This document shows, one piece after another, positions 7,574-15,916 of a stretch of DNA of 25,382 nucleotides. The translations under genes were made by a program, and so were the position numbers. Under the pieces are notes generated by a model. The model was given only the letters and a program-made list of their open reading frames with translations. It did not search any database and was not told the DNA's origin. The first letter of the stretch is position 1, and every line of letters begins with the position of its first letter. Where the stretch lies: the NCBI GenBank assembly GCA_964431965.1, contig CAYSLU010000081.1, forward strand, positions 1-25,382. Direction: 5' to 3'. The stretch comes from CAYSLU01 sp964431965 (GTDB lineage Bacteria > Verrucomicrobiota > Kiritimatiellia > CAIKKV01 > CAYSLU01).

Positions 7574-9085
7574 CTACTCCGCGTGCCCCTCGGGGCCGTG
7601 CGCGATGGCCTGCGGCTGGACGCCCCAGAACGCGCCGGGCTCGCACATCCACAGCGGCTTGCCGCCGGGATCCTTCATCGGTACGGCCGGCTCCGGCGCT
7701 CGCTGCGCGGCCGCGCGCAGGCCGAGGAAGTCGAGAATGCCGTCGACCGTCGCCGCCGCGTCCCGGTCTGGATTCCACTGCGCCTCGGCCAGCGCGACGT
7801 GCGGGAACGGCGTGCGCCGGCAGAAGACCGAGTGGTCGGCGACGACGCTGGCGTGCGCGCGAGCGGAGGGCTTGCCGAGGAAGCGGCGGGCCCAGCCCTG
7901 GAGGTGGCGCATGTACTGGCGGTGGCTCGCGACGCCGCCCTGAACGACGTACTGCAGCGCGGTTCGGTCCATCCACGCGCGCAGCGAGTCCTCGGTGAAG
8001 GGCGGGTCCGCCGGGCAGTCCTTCCCATAGCCGTGGCCATACGGGATGCTCTTGTGGATGTAACCGAAGTCCTCGTCCACGCCGCGCACGCTGGTGCCGG
8101 ATTCGCAGTTCTCCCAGAGGATGTTGCAGCGTGGATCGAGGCGGCTCAGGTGGGAGAAGTCGCCGAAGTCGTAGTGGATGCCGCATGAGATCCAGAGGCC
8201 CGGAAACTCGCGGCTGAGGTCGTCGACGATGGGATTGACGAATTCCAGCATCAGCTCGCCCATGGTGCGCTTCGCGCATCCCGGGCACTGGCACTTCGGG
8301 CACTCCGTGAACGCCTGGAAGTAGATGCCGTCACAGCCGGTCGGCGCGTACAGCTCGCGGACCTTGCGCCGGATCTCCTCGCGAAAGAAGCGGCGGTTGA
8401 ATGCGCTGCTGCCACACATCTCGACGCCGGTTCCCCGTCCGCGATCGAAGCCCGCTGGGAGCGTGTAGTTCCACTCCGGAACCCAGCCCCAGCCGAAGCC
8501 CCAGGCGACGCGCACGCCTCGCGCGTGGGCGAAGTCGACGTACTCGCGGGCGCGGGTCGGCGGAGTGTTGTCCCAGTGAATCAGCTCGTTGAGCTTCCAG
8601 CGGCTCATGTTCTCGATCCAGGCCGGCTTGTCCGGCATGTTGCAGCCCCACGTCCAGTGGCCGCGGTAGGCGATGCGCGGGTAGTCGCTCCGCTCGAAGG
8701 GTTCGGCGGGAAGGCGGGCTTCGCCGCGGCGGAAGCGGCCGAGCTCATAGTGCTCGAGGTCGCGTAGCGCGTAGAGCGCGCCGGCGGCGTCCGAGCCGAT
8801 GATGGCGAGCAGCCGTCGGGCGGGCTCGCGCGGGTCCGGGGCGCATCGCATCGAGTAGCCCTGGGCCCGCTCGGGCTCCCGCAGGAATCCCGCGTCGAGC
8901 AGCGCCCGGCATGCGGGATCGGCGCGCGTGCCGAAGACAATGCGATCCCCGCCGGCGGCGGGGGTGACCGAGCCCGGCGCGGGCAGCTCCAGCCCGGCGC
9001 CCTCGCGGAGGACCCGCTGCAGCTCGCGAGCGGAATAGCCGGTGAGCCCGGCTTCGCTCCCGGCTGGTCCCTCAGTCCGCATCAT
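7574..9085 (-). CDS. GH20/GH67/DUF4838-like glycosidase-type protein (503 aa)
   Basis: The N-terminal ~120 residues have the alternating pattern of the GH67N/GH20b-type domain (YSARELQRVLREGAGLELP, RIVFGTRAD, RRLLAIIGSDAAGALYALRD). They are followed by a probable TIM barrel (RIAYRGHWTWGCNMPDKPAW, KLNELIHWDNTPPT, GVRVAWGFGWGW). Near residues 259-270 lies FTECPKCQCPGC, a compact Cys cluster (CxxCxCxxC) like the Cys motifs of DUF4838 proteins. It probably binds metal beside the catalytic site. It most resembles alpha-glucuronidase or hexosaminidase-like enzymes; the substrate is unknown. ATG 9085 (or the adjacent ATG 9082) follows an AGGAGG about 11 bases upstream, and upstream in-frame sequence looks non-coding. 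There is no clear signal peptide. It converges on the GH127 gene and diverges from the deacetylase genes. Confidence 0.7.
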   Translation of the reverse strand: MMRTEGPAGSEAGLTGYSARELQRVLREGAGLELPAPGSVTPAAGGDRIVFGTRADPACRALLDAGFLREPERAQGYSMRCAPDPREPARRLLAIIGSDAAGALYALRDLEHYELGRFRRGEARLPAEPFERSDYPRIAYRGHWTWGCNMPDKPAWIENMSRWKLNELIHWDNTPPTRAREYVDFAHARGVRVAWGFGWGWVPEWNYTLPAGFDRGRGTGVEMCGSSAFNRRFFREEIRRKVRELYAPTGCDGIYFQAFTECPKCQCPGCAKRTMGELMLEFVNPIVDDLSREFPGLWISCGIHYDFGDFSHLSRLDPRCNILWENCESGTSVRGVDEDFGYIHKSIPYGHGYGKDCPADPPFTEDSLRAWMDRTALQYVVQGGVASHRQYMRHLQGWARRFLGKPSARAHASVVADHSVFCRRTPFPHVALAEAQWNPDRDAAATVDGILDFLGLRAAAQRAPEPAVPMKDPGGKPLWMCEPGAFWGVQPQAIAHGPEGHAE

Positions 9086-9397
9086 GACCGTCCGTGCCTC
9101 CTGTCCGACTGACTGATGGAAGCTCGCACCATATCCGCCTTGCGGAGATCCTGCCCGATACTCCGCTGTTCGTTGCGTCGCCGCCAAGCATCATTTCGAG
9201 TCCGGGGGGCAGCGCCGGATTCCCCGGCTTTCCGAACGCGCCCGCTCCGGCGGGATGCGGTCCACGCCGTCGACGCCATGGCGATATGATCGATGCGAGA
9301 GGACTATTAGTCGATGAATCGTTCTGGCCCGGAGGAGGACGGTTCTGGCAGGATGAGCGCGGCTTGCGATCGAACACCGCGAGCGGGAGAGAGCATC
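9086..9397. other. Divergent intergenic region, 312 bp
   Basis: This stretch separates the glycosidase-like gene (-) from the first deacetylase gene (+) and should carry promoters for both. I see a small hairpin at 9241-9254 (CCCGC/GCGGG), a TATGAT hexamer at 9285-9290 without a convincing -35 partner, and an 11-base palindrome GACTATTAGTC at 9302-9312 that could be an operator. In-frame ATGs at 9314 and 9353 would extend the deacetylase, but the extension looks non-coding. No RNA gene is evident. Confidence 0.3.
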
Positions 9398-10210
9398 ATG
9401 AATCCTGTGACCCTGGCGCTGTGGCCGGAAGGCAAGCGCTTCGCCGTGACCTTCAGCTATGACGACGGGCGCCTTCATGACCGGCGGCTCATCGAGATCC
9501 TGAACCGGCACGGGCTCAAGGGCACGTTCAACCTCAACAGCGGCATGATCGGCCGCGAGGGCTACGTGACGGCAGAGGAGATCCGCGCGCTCTACGCGGG
9601 CCACGAGGTGGCCGTGCACTCGGTGACGCATCCGTTCCCGACGCGCATCCCGCGCGAGCGGCTGATCCATGAGATCGCGGAGGACCGGAGGCGCCTGGAG
9701 GAGCTGTCGGGCCAGATCGTGCAGGGGATGTCGTACCCCTTCGGTGACTGGAACCGCGACGTGATCGACGTGCTGCGGATGTGCGGAATCCGGTACAGCC
9801 GAACCACGCGCGCCACGGAGGGATTCGAGTGGGCGCCGGAGGACTGGCTGGCATGGCATCCGACCTGTCATGATCGCGGGGCCAAGCCCGAGCTGGCGGA
9901 GAAGTTCCTGAACGTGCCGCGCTGGAGCTCGCCGCAGCGCCTGCTCTACATCTGGGGCCACAGCTACGAGTTCGACCGCGAGGGCGGTTGGGACGCGATC
10001 GAGGCGGTGTGCCGCAACCTGCGCGAGCGGGGCGGCGACACGCTCTGGTGCGCCACCAACGGCATGGTCCACGACTACGTGACGGCGGCGCGCGCTCTCC
10101 GCTTCAGCGCCAGCTGTGACCGCGTGCTGAACCTCTCCTCGCTTGATGTCTGGATCATGGTGGGAGCCAACCCGGTCAGGATTCCGGCTGGCTCGACGAC
10201 GGCGCTGTAG
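9398..10210 (+). CDS. Polysaccharide deacetylase (NodB/CE4-like), 270 aa
   Basis: NodB-homology domain, a distorted (beta/alpha) barrel that removes N- or O-acetyl groups from polysaccharides using a metal held by Asp-His-His. Motif 1 is TFSYDDG (Asp22-Asp23), motif 2 is HSVTHP (His74, His78), motif 3 region is SYPFGDWN, and a late His lies in YIWGHSYEFD. All key residues are present, so it should be active. There is no signal peptide, as in a group of short cytoplasmic or unconventional CE4-like proteins whose substrates are unknown. ATG 9398 has GGAGAG closely upstream; ATGs at 9314 and 9353 are longer alternatives. A second deacetylase gene follows after 64 bases, so the two are probably co-transcribed. 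Confidence 0.88.
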   Translation: MNPVTLALWPEGKRFAVTFSYDDGRLHDRRLIEILNRHGLKGTFNLNSGMIGREGYVTAEEIRALYAGHEVAVHSVTHPFPTRIPRERLIHEIAEDRRRLEELSGQIVQGMSYPFGDWNRDVIDVLRMCGIRYSRTTRATEGFEWAPEDWLAWHPTCHDRGAKPELAEKFLNVPRWSSPQRLLYIWGHSYEFDREGGWDAIEAVCRNLRERGGDTLWCATNGMVHDYVTAARALRFSASCDRVLNLSSLDVWIMVGANPVRIPAGSTTAL

Positions 10211-10274
10211 CCCGTAATGGCGCCGTGGAGCGATACTGTTATAGTACTCGGACGCGAACCCCAGTGAGGTGTAT

Positions 10275-11045
10275 ATGTCTCCAGCTGTTGCCCCCGTGGC
10301 GAAACCCGAATTCGTGTGGCCATCCGGCATCCGCGGCGCGGTGAGCTTGACCTTTGACGACGGTCGTACGAGTCAGGCGGATAACGGCATTCCGCTGTTC
10401 GACCGGTTCGGCGTCCGGGCGACCTTCTATGTCACCCCCAGCCGCGTCCCCGACCGGCTCGATGTATGGCGGCGGGCCGCCGCCGCCGGCCATGAGGTGG
10501 CCGCCCACACGCTCACCCATCCATGCACGGGCAACTTCGGCTTCACGGGCGCTCGCGGTCCGACTCTGGAGGCCATGACGCTCGAGCAGATGGAGGCGGA
10601 GATCCTGGAGTCCAACGCACAGATCGAGAAGCTGGTCGGAATCCGGCCGGTCAGCTTCGCCTATCCCTGCGGCCAGAAGTTCGTGGGCCGCGGCGAGAGC
10701 CTGAAGAGCTATGTGCCGCTGATCGCCCGCCACTACCTGACGGGCCGCGGCTGGCGCGATGAGTACTTCAACGCGCCGGACCGGTGCGACCTGGCCCAGC
10801 TGGCCGGCATCGAGTTCGACGGAGTCGACTTTGAGGACGTTCGCCCGCAGATTGACGAGGCGGCGCGGACGGGCAACTGGCTGGTGTTGGCCGGGCACGA
10901 CATCACCGCGGCCGGCGGCCGGCAGACCACGAAGACCGCGACGCTCGAAGCGATTTGCCGGTACTGCACCGATCCGGCGAACGGGATCTGGATCGACACG
11001 GTCGGCGCGATCGGCGCCTGCATCCGGAAGGCGCGCGGCGCGTAG
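10275..11045 (+). CDS. Polysaccharide deacetylase (second NodB/CE4-like), 256 aa
   Basis: A second NodB-domain protein, clearly diverged from its neighbour and not a recent duplicate. Motif 1 is LTFDDG (Asp28-Asp29), motif 2 is HTLTHP (His78, His82), the arginine/proline-region equivalent is SFAYPCGQ, and a late catalytic His is in VLAGHDI. ATG 10275 is preferred over GTG 10269 because GAGG lies about 6 bases upstream of it. No signal peptide or membrane segment is seen. It shares the strand and probably the transcript of the preceding deacetylase. Together they suggest deacetylation of an acetylated glycan or amino sugar, compatible with the hydrolases on the left, but the substrate is not determined. 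Confidence 0.87.
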   Translation: MSPAVAPVAKPEFVWPSGIRGAVSLTFDDGRTSQADNGIPLFDRFGVRATFYVTPSRVPDRLDVWRRAAAAGHEVAAHTLTHPCTGNFGFTGARGPTLEAMTLEQMEAEILESNAQIEKLVGIRPVSFAYPCGQKFVGRGESLKSYVPLIARHYLTGRGWRDEYFNAPDRCDLAQLAGIEFDGVDFEDVRPQIDEAARTGNWLVLAGHDITAAGGRQTTKTATLEAICRYCTDPANGIWIDTVGAIGACIRKARGA

Positions 11046-11069
11046 GCGATACGCCCGGCGATGGGGCCG

Positions 11070-12758
11070 TCAGGGCTCCCGAGCCGCCGGCGGCGAACCG
11101 GGCGTGCCGCCCGCCGCCAGCCCCGCGACGAAGAACCCCCATTCGCGCCCCCCGCTCGGCGCGACCCGCACGAGGGGTGTGAGCTGAAACTCCGGCCCGA
11201 GCTCGCGCGCCTCCTGCGTTTCCGTGCCGCACGGGATCAGCATCACGACTTGGCGGCCGCGCGTGATGAAGCCACGCGTGAGCTCGACTCGCATCGCACG
11301 CAGCTCGTCCGCCGAGTGGGTGGCGTAGAACTGCCGGAGCCGCTCGTACCGCACCGGCTGCCACCGCGGGTTGCTGTCCGCAGACCGCTCGAGGGGGAAG
11401 CGGGGCGTGAAGGCCCGCAAGTCGTAGTACCGGAAATCGCGCCGGCTGCCGATGGCGTTGCCGCGCCGCCAGCGCGAGAAGATGACCGCGTCGGGCTGGA
11501 GCGAGGCGCCGGCGGTCCGTCCGAGCGCCGCCAGTTCACGGGTGCCGGGGTTCGATACCACCGCCGGCACCAGGCGCCATCCGCCCGCGGCGGCCAGACT
11601 GACGGCCAGCGCGCACCAGCAGACGGCCGCGATGATGCGCCGCCGCAGGGAGCCGGCCAGTCGGTCGAGCGCGCCGAGCGTGGCTCCCACGAGCAACGGG
11701 AACAGGAAGAGGTAGAACCGCAGATGCTCGGTCCGGGCGCCCGACCAGTAGTACGAGGCATAGGCGAGGAACGCCGGGACGAACCACAGCAGACGCATCG
11801 CCAGCTCCACGCGGGGGCCCATGACCAGAAGGGCGAGCAGGCCGGCTTGGAAGGTCAGGGCCGGCATCTCCCGCGACAGGCCGGCGAAGACCGCGGTGAT
11901 GTTCCCGCCCAGCTGCGCGAGCGAGAAGGCGCTCTGCTCCTCGGAGAGGCCGTAGCCGGTGACGAGCGGCGAGCCGAACAGGGCGAAATCATAGGCGGCC
12001 AGGAGGGCTGGGCCGACCGCGTATGACCCGATGAGCCAGGCGATCGATCCGGCGCTGGCCGGCTCCGGCGCCGACGGGTCCCGGAGGCGCCGGCGGCGGG
12101 CGAGGAAGAGCTGGTCGAAGATGGCGACGGCGGCGACGCCGGCCAGCAGCACGTGGGTGTGGCGTACGGTGCAGGCGAAGCCGAGCAGGAGCCCGGCCCG
12201 GGCGGCGTCCAGCCGCCGCCCCGCCCGCCGCCAGCGGAAGAGGAAGAGCATGCCCCATGCAACGATGGCGGTGTCCAAGCCATGCGTCAGCGGATAGCCG
12301 GTGTAGACGAGAAACATCGGGTTCGCGGCGAGCGCGGCGGCGCCCAGCGCCGACGTGATCGGCGACGCCCAGAGGCGGAACAGGAGGAAGCAGCCGACCA
12401 GGCCGATCAGCCCGGCGGCGGGTCCGACCCAGTAGATGGCGTCGTCTCCGCCGAGGCGGTAGAAGACGGCGAGGATGGCCGAGTACCCCGGCGCGAACTT
12501 GGGCGCCAGCTCGCCGCGGGCATTCTCCACCCAGACGTGGGACTGGTGCTGGAAGATGTCGTCGTCGCGCACCGCGAGCGGCTGCATCGCCGCCATTCGC
12601 TTGGCGAGCGCGATGTAGCCGTCCGGATCCACTTCCGGGTACGCGGGCGTGAAGACCTGGTGCTGCACCGTGGCGTAGGCCGCGAGCACGAGGGCCAGCA
12701 ACCCCCAGGCCAGAACGACCTGCCATCGGCCTCGCGGATCTTCGCCGGGCTCCATCAT
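11070..12758 (-). CDS. GT-C type integral membrane glycosyltransferase (562 aa)
   Basis: Polytopic inner-membrane protein with the layout of GT-C transferases (ArnT/PMT-like). There is an N-terminal transmembrane helix at about 13-30, followed by an acidic first loop with VDPDGYIALAK. Its Asp44 and Asp46 match the DxD-type catalytic motif of polyprenyl-phosphate-sugar-dependent enzymes. Roughly ten further hydrophobic segments follow, and then a soluble C-terminal portion of about 130 residues. It would transfer a sugar from a lipid-phosphate donor to a lipid, protein or glycan on the periplasmic side; donor and acceptor are unknown. The start is one of two adjacent ATGs (12758, 12755) without a strong ribosome site. 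It ends 24 bases from the convergent second deacetylase gene and is divergent from the flavoprotein gene. Confidence 0.72.
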   Translation of the reverse strand: MMEPGEDPRGRWQVVLAWGLLALVLAAYATVQHQVFTPAYPEVDPDGYIALAKRMAAMQPLAVRDDDIFQHQSHVWVENARGELAPKFAPGYSAILAVFYRLGGDDAIYWVGPAAGLIGLVGCFLLFRLWASPITSALGAAALAANPMFLVYTGYPLTHGLDTAIVAWGMLFLFRWRRAGRRLDAARAGLLLGFACTVRHTHVLLAGVAAVAIFDQLFLARRRRLRDPSAPEPASAGSIAWLIGSYAVGPALLAAYDFALFGSPLVTGYGLSEEQSAFSLAQLGGNITAVFAGLSREMPALTFQAGLLALLVMGPRVELAMRLLWFVPAFLAYASYYWSGARTEHLRFYLFLFPLLVGATLGALDRLAGSLRRRIIAAVCWCALAVSLAAAGGWRLVPAVVSNPGTRELAALGRTAGASLQPDAVIFSRWRRGNAIGSRRDFRYYDLRAFTPRFPLERSADSNPRWQPVRYERLRQFYATHSADELRAMRVELTRGFITRGRQVVMLIPCGTETQEARELGPEFQLTPLVRVAPSGGREWGFFVAGLAAGGTPGSPPAAREP

Positions 12759-12936
12759 GGCGGTGGAGTCTGGACGCTCGGCTGCCTCGGCGCAAGCTCA
12801 AGCATGGCATCGAACGCGTGCGGACGACTCCACGGAACCGGCTGATCCGATTTGCGGGCGATGCCGCGATGGGGTACATTCGGCCCGTTTCTAGCGGGGC
12901 GATGGGGTTCCCGCGCAGGCGCGGAGGAGCGAATCG

Positions 12937-14913
12937 ATGAAGAGCCGGATGATGTCGGTGAAACTGGGCAAGGGCCGCGCGCGGCGGCTGCCCGTGACGT
13001 GGGTGCACACGCTGGTCGTCGGAAGCGGGGCCGCCGGACTGAACACGGCCGTCCAGCTGCACCGGCAGGGCGTGACCGACTTGCTGATCGTGACCGAGGG
13101 CCTGAAGATGGGCACCTCGATCAACACGGGCAGCGACAAGCAGACCTACTACAAGATCGGGCTGTACGGCGAGGTGCAGGACTCGCCCGTGCAGGTGGCC
13201 GAGGCGCTCTTCTCCGGCGGCAGCATGCACGGCGATCTCGCGCTGGCCGAGGCCAGCACGTCGGCGCGCGCGTTCCTGAACCTGGTCAATCTGGGCGTGC
13301 CGTTCCCGCGCGATCGCTACGGGCAGTTCGTGGGCTACAAGACCGATCACGATCCGCGGCAGCGGGCCACGTCGATCGGCCCGTACACCTCGCGCGAGAT
13401 GTGCCGGGCGCTGATCCGCGAGGTCGAGCGAAACGGGATCGCGGTGCGCGAGGGGCGCACGGTGGCCTCCCTGATCGTCGCGGGCGAGGGGGCTCGGCGT
13501 CGGGCGGCCGGCGCCGTGGCTCTGAACGCCCGCGGTCAGTTCGAGGTGTACGCGGCCGAGAACGTCGTCTTCGCGACCGGCGGCCCGGGCGGGCTGTACC
13601 AGACCAGCGTGTATCCCAAGGTCCACAACGGCGGCATCGGCGTGGCCCTGCTGGCGGGCGCGAAGGCCCAGAGCCTGCCGGAGTCGCAGTACGGGCTGGC
13701 CTCGACCCAGTTCCGCTGGAACGTCTCGGGCACCTACATGCAGGTCGTGCCGCGATTCATCAGCACGGCGGCGGACGGCAAGAGCGACGCGCGCGAGTTC
13801 CTGCGCGAGTACTTCGACACGCCGGGCCAGATGAACTCCATGGTGTTCCTGAAGGGATACCAGTGGCCGTTCGACTCGCGCAAGATCGCGGGCGGGTCGT
13901 CGATCGTCGATATCCTCGTCTACATCGAGAACGTCGTCCGCGGGCGGCGGATCTTTCTGGACTTCCGGTCCAACCCGCAGGACTTCTCGTTCGACGAGCT
14001 CAGCCCCGAGGCGCGCGAGTACCTGGTGAAGTCGAAGGCGCTCCAGGCCACGCCGATCGAGCGCCTGCGCACGATGAACCCGGGCGCGATCGAGCTGTAC
14101 CGCGACCACCAGATCGACATCACGAAAGAGCCCCTGGAGATCGCCGTGTGCGCGCAGCACAACAACGGCGGGCTCGCGGGCAGCGCGTGGTGGGAGTCGG
14201 CGAACCTGCGGCACCTGTTCCCGGTCGGCGAGGTGAACGGGTCGCACGGCGTATATCGGCCGGGCGGATCGGCCCTGAACTCGGGCCAGGTGGCGGGCTT
14301 CCGGGCGAGCGAGTTTATTGCGAACCGCTACGCGAAGTGGACGCTCGACGCGCGGGCATTCGGGCCGGTTGCGGCTGGCGCGGCGGCGGGGGTGCTGGAG
14401 TGGGTCGAGAAGGGGAAGGCGAGCCGGCGTCCGTGGAAGCGGGAACTGGACGAACTGCGCCAGCGCATGACCCGGGCGGGCGCGCACATCCGGTCGCGCG
14501 CGGAGCTGGATCGGGCGGCGGCCGAGGCGCGGACGCAGTGGGAGCGCATCGAGGCCGACGGCGTGTCCGCGAAGGCGAAGGATCTTCCCGCCGCGCTGAT
14601 GATGCGCCAGATGTGCTTCGCGCACCTCGTCTACCTGGAGGCGGTCCGCTTTGCCGTCGCCAGCGGCGTCGGCAGCCGCGGCTCGGCGATGGTTCTCGAT
14701 CCGGCCGGGACGGTGGCGCACGGGAAGCTGGGGCCGGAGTGGAGCTTTGTGCCCGAGGATCCGGCGTTCCGGGAACGCGTGCTTGAGACGGCGGCGCAGC
14801 CGGACGGCTCCGTGTCGCACGAGTGGGTGCCCCGGCGTCCGATGCCCGCGAGCGATGCGTGGTTCGAGACGGCGTGGGCCGCCTTCCGCAAGGGCGAGAT
14901 CTACGAAGGCTGA
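12937..14913 (+). CDS. FAD-dependent oxidoreductase, fumarate reductase flavoprotein-like (658 aa)
   Basis: Flavoprotein with an N-terminal dinucleotide-binding motif (LVVGSGAAGLNTA, Gly29/31/34) and a second FAD-contact region (NVVFATGGPGGLYQTS). A C-terminal flavin-binding segment (LFPVGEVNGSHGVYRPGGSA, from residue 428) resembles the succinate dehydrogenase/fumarate reductase and L-aspartate oxidase family. The canonical HGS histidine used for covalent FAD attachment is not obvious; the equivalent stretch reads NTGSDKQTYYK, so FAD is probably non-covalent. No iron-sulfur or membrane subunit is adjacent, so it is an orphan, probably soluble enzyme of unknown substrate. ATG 12937 has GGAGGAG about 8 bases upstream. 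Its 3' end overlaps the convergent tatD-like gene by 13 bases. Confidence 0.82.
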   Translation: MKSRMMSVKLGKGRARRLPVTWVHTLVVGSGAAGLNTAVQLHRQGVTDLLIVTEGLKMGTSINTGSDKQTYYKIGLYGEVQDSPVQVAEALFSGGSMHGDLALAEASTSARAFLNLVNLGVPFPRDRYGQFVGYKTDHDPRQRATSIGPYTSREMCRALIREVERNGIAVREGRTVASLIVAGEGARRRAAGAVALNARGQFEVYAAENVVFATGGPGGLYQTSVYPKVHNGGIGVALLAGAKAQSLPESQYGLASTQFRWNVSGTYMQVVPRFISTAADGKSDAREFLREYFDTPGQMNSMVFLKGYQWPFDSRKIAGGSSIVDILVYIENVVRGRRIFLDFRSNPQDFSFDELSPEAREYLVKSKALQATPIERLRTMNPGAIELYRDHQIDITKEPLEIAVCAQHNNGGLAGSAWWESANLRHLFPVGEVNGSHGVYRPGGSALNSGQVAGFRASEFIANRYAKWTLDARAFGPVAAGAAAGVLEWVEKGKASRRPWKRELDELRQRMTRAGAHIRSRAELDRAAAEARTQWERIEADGVSAKAKDLPAALMMRQMCFAHLVYLEAVRFAVASGVGSRGSAMVLDPAGTVAHGKLGPEWSFVPEDPAFRERVLETAAQPDGSVSHEWVPRRPMPASDAWFETAWAAFRKGEIYEG

Positions 14914-15692
14914 GGGCTCGGCGTCCGGAACAGGCGGGCGGCGTTGGCAGCCGTGAGCGCGGCGATGTGCGCTTCGGAGACGCCGCGGGCGGCGGCCAGT
15001 GCGCGGGCGATCAGCGGGAGGTTCGCCGGCTCGTTCGGATGCCCGCGGTGCGGCTCGGGCGCGAGCAGGGGCGAGTCCGTCTCGATCAGCAGGCGATCGT
15101 CCGGTACCACGCAGGCCGCCTCGCGTACGAGCCCGGCGTTCCGGAAGGTGAGGATGCCGCTGAAGCTGACGTGATAGCCGAGCGCCGCGACTTGGCGCGC
15201 GAACGCGGCGCTGCCGGTGAAACAGTGCAGGACGCCGAGCCCCGCCGGATCCGCCGGCCAGCCGGCGGCGTGCTCCGTGAGAGCCGCCATCGTGGCGGCC
15301 TCCGCTTCCCGGCTGTGAACCACGACGGGCAGCCGCCGCTCGCGGGCCAGGGCGAGCATGGCGCGGAACAGCTCCTCCTGCGCCGCCGCGGTTTCCGGGT
15401 GGTAGTGGAAATCCAGGCCGATCTCGCCGACCGCAACAACCGATGGATCGGCGAGGCAGGAGGCCAGCGCGTCGAGCGAGTCTTCGAGGCCGGCTCGGTC
15501 GCGATCATAGCCGACGGCGGCGCGCACCTGGGATGGGAAGCGGTTGGCGATCGCGATTGCGGCGGCGTTGGCCTCCGGCGAGCCGCCCACGGCGATCAGC
15601 CGGTCGACGCCGGCCGCGGCCGCGCGACGGATGACGCTGCTGAGCTCGCCATGGCGTATCAGGTCAAAGTGAACATGTGTGTCGTAGATCAT
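14901..15692 (-). CDS. TatD family metal-dependent deoxyribonuclease (263 aa)
   Basis: TatD-type TIM-barrel hydrolase. Metal and catalytic residues are His6-x-His8 (DTHVHFD), Glu90 (VGEIGLDFHYH), His126 (VVVHSREA), His156 (LHCFTGS) and Asp206 (LIETDSPLLAPEPHRG). The order and length match the family, which includes 3'-5' exonucleases acting in DNA repair and in nucleic acid turnover. The start at 15692 gives the canonical N-terminus. The gene lies downstream of the metallopeptidase gene on the same strand, separated by a 224-base gap that holds a long hairpin. Its 3' end overlaps the flavoprotein gene tail-to-tail by 13 bases. Confidence 0.92.
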   Translation of the reverse strand: MIYDTHVHFDLIRHGELSSVIRRAAAAGVDRLIAVGGSPEANAAAIAIANRFPSQVRAAVGYDRDRAGLEDSLDALASCLADPSVVAVGEIGLDFHYHPETAAAQEELFRAMLALARERRLPVVVHSREAEAATMAALTEHAAGWPADPAGLGVLHCFTGSAAFARQVAALGYHVSFSGILTFRNAGLVREAACVVPDDRLLIETDSPLLAPEPHRGHPNEPANLPLIARALAAARGVSEAHIAALTAANAARLFRTPSPQPS

Positions 15693-15746
15693 TCTGTGGT
15701 CCCAGCTCCGGATGGCGCCTTTTTTGCGCGTGTTCCGACTCGGAAT

Positions 15747-15849
15747 CCACCCCGCCCTTCGGGCACCCCCCCGTAGGAGGGGATCGTTCCTATCGCGTCC
15801 GTCATCCGCGCCATCCCCTCCTGGGAGGGGTGCCCGAAGGGCGGGGTGG
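15747..15849. repeat. 103-bp palindromic element with 23-bp perfect arms
   Basis: Left arm 15747-15769 (CCACCCCGCCCTTCGGGCAC then CCC) is the exact reverse complement of the right arm 15827-15849. Inside, AGGAGGGGAT (15776-15785) pairs with ATCCCCTCCT (15813-15822). The whole therefore folds as one long two-part stem with a loop of about 27 bases. It has no coding capacity of note and no flanking duplication I can see. This kind of GCCCTTCGGGC-containing palindrome is dispersed in many bacterial genomes as a MITE- or REP-like element. It lies between the metallopeptidase and tatD-like genes and could process or attenuate a shared transcript. The rest of the 15693-15916 gap holds only a small TTCCGACTCGGAA palindrome at 15732-15744. 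Confidence 0.85.
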
Positions 15850-15916
15850 GCATTGATGAATGTCCCAATAACGTGCCATTCGTTTCAAGGTCGCGAAACA
15901 CCAGCTATCGCCGTGT

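Noticed and set aside
12852..14786. 644-codon + strand frame overlapping the flavoprotein gene
   Set aside because: It is the shifted frame of a gene with conserved FAD motifs and shows only Arg/Gly-rich shadow sequence.
11989..14820. 943-codon reverse-strand frame spanning the divergent glycosyltransferase/flavoprotein region
   Set aside because: It covers parts of two real genes in wrong frames plus their intergenic region and shows no domain.
15747..15849. Intrinsic terminator for the metallopeptidase transcript
   Set aside because: The stem is far longer than usual and is not followed by a T-run on the minus strand; the T6 run near 15720 reads as A on that strand.
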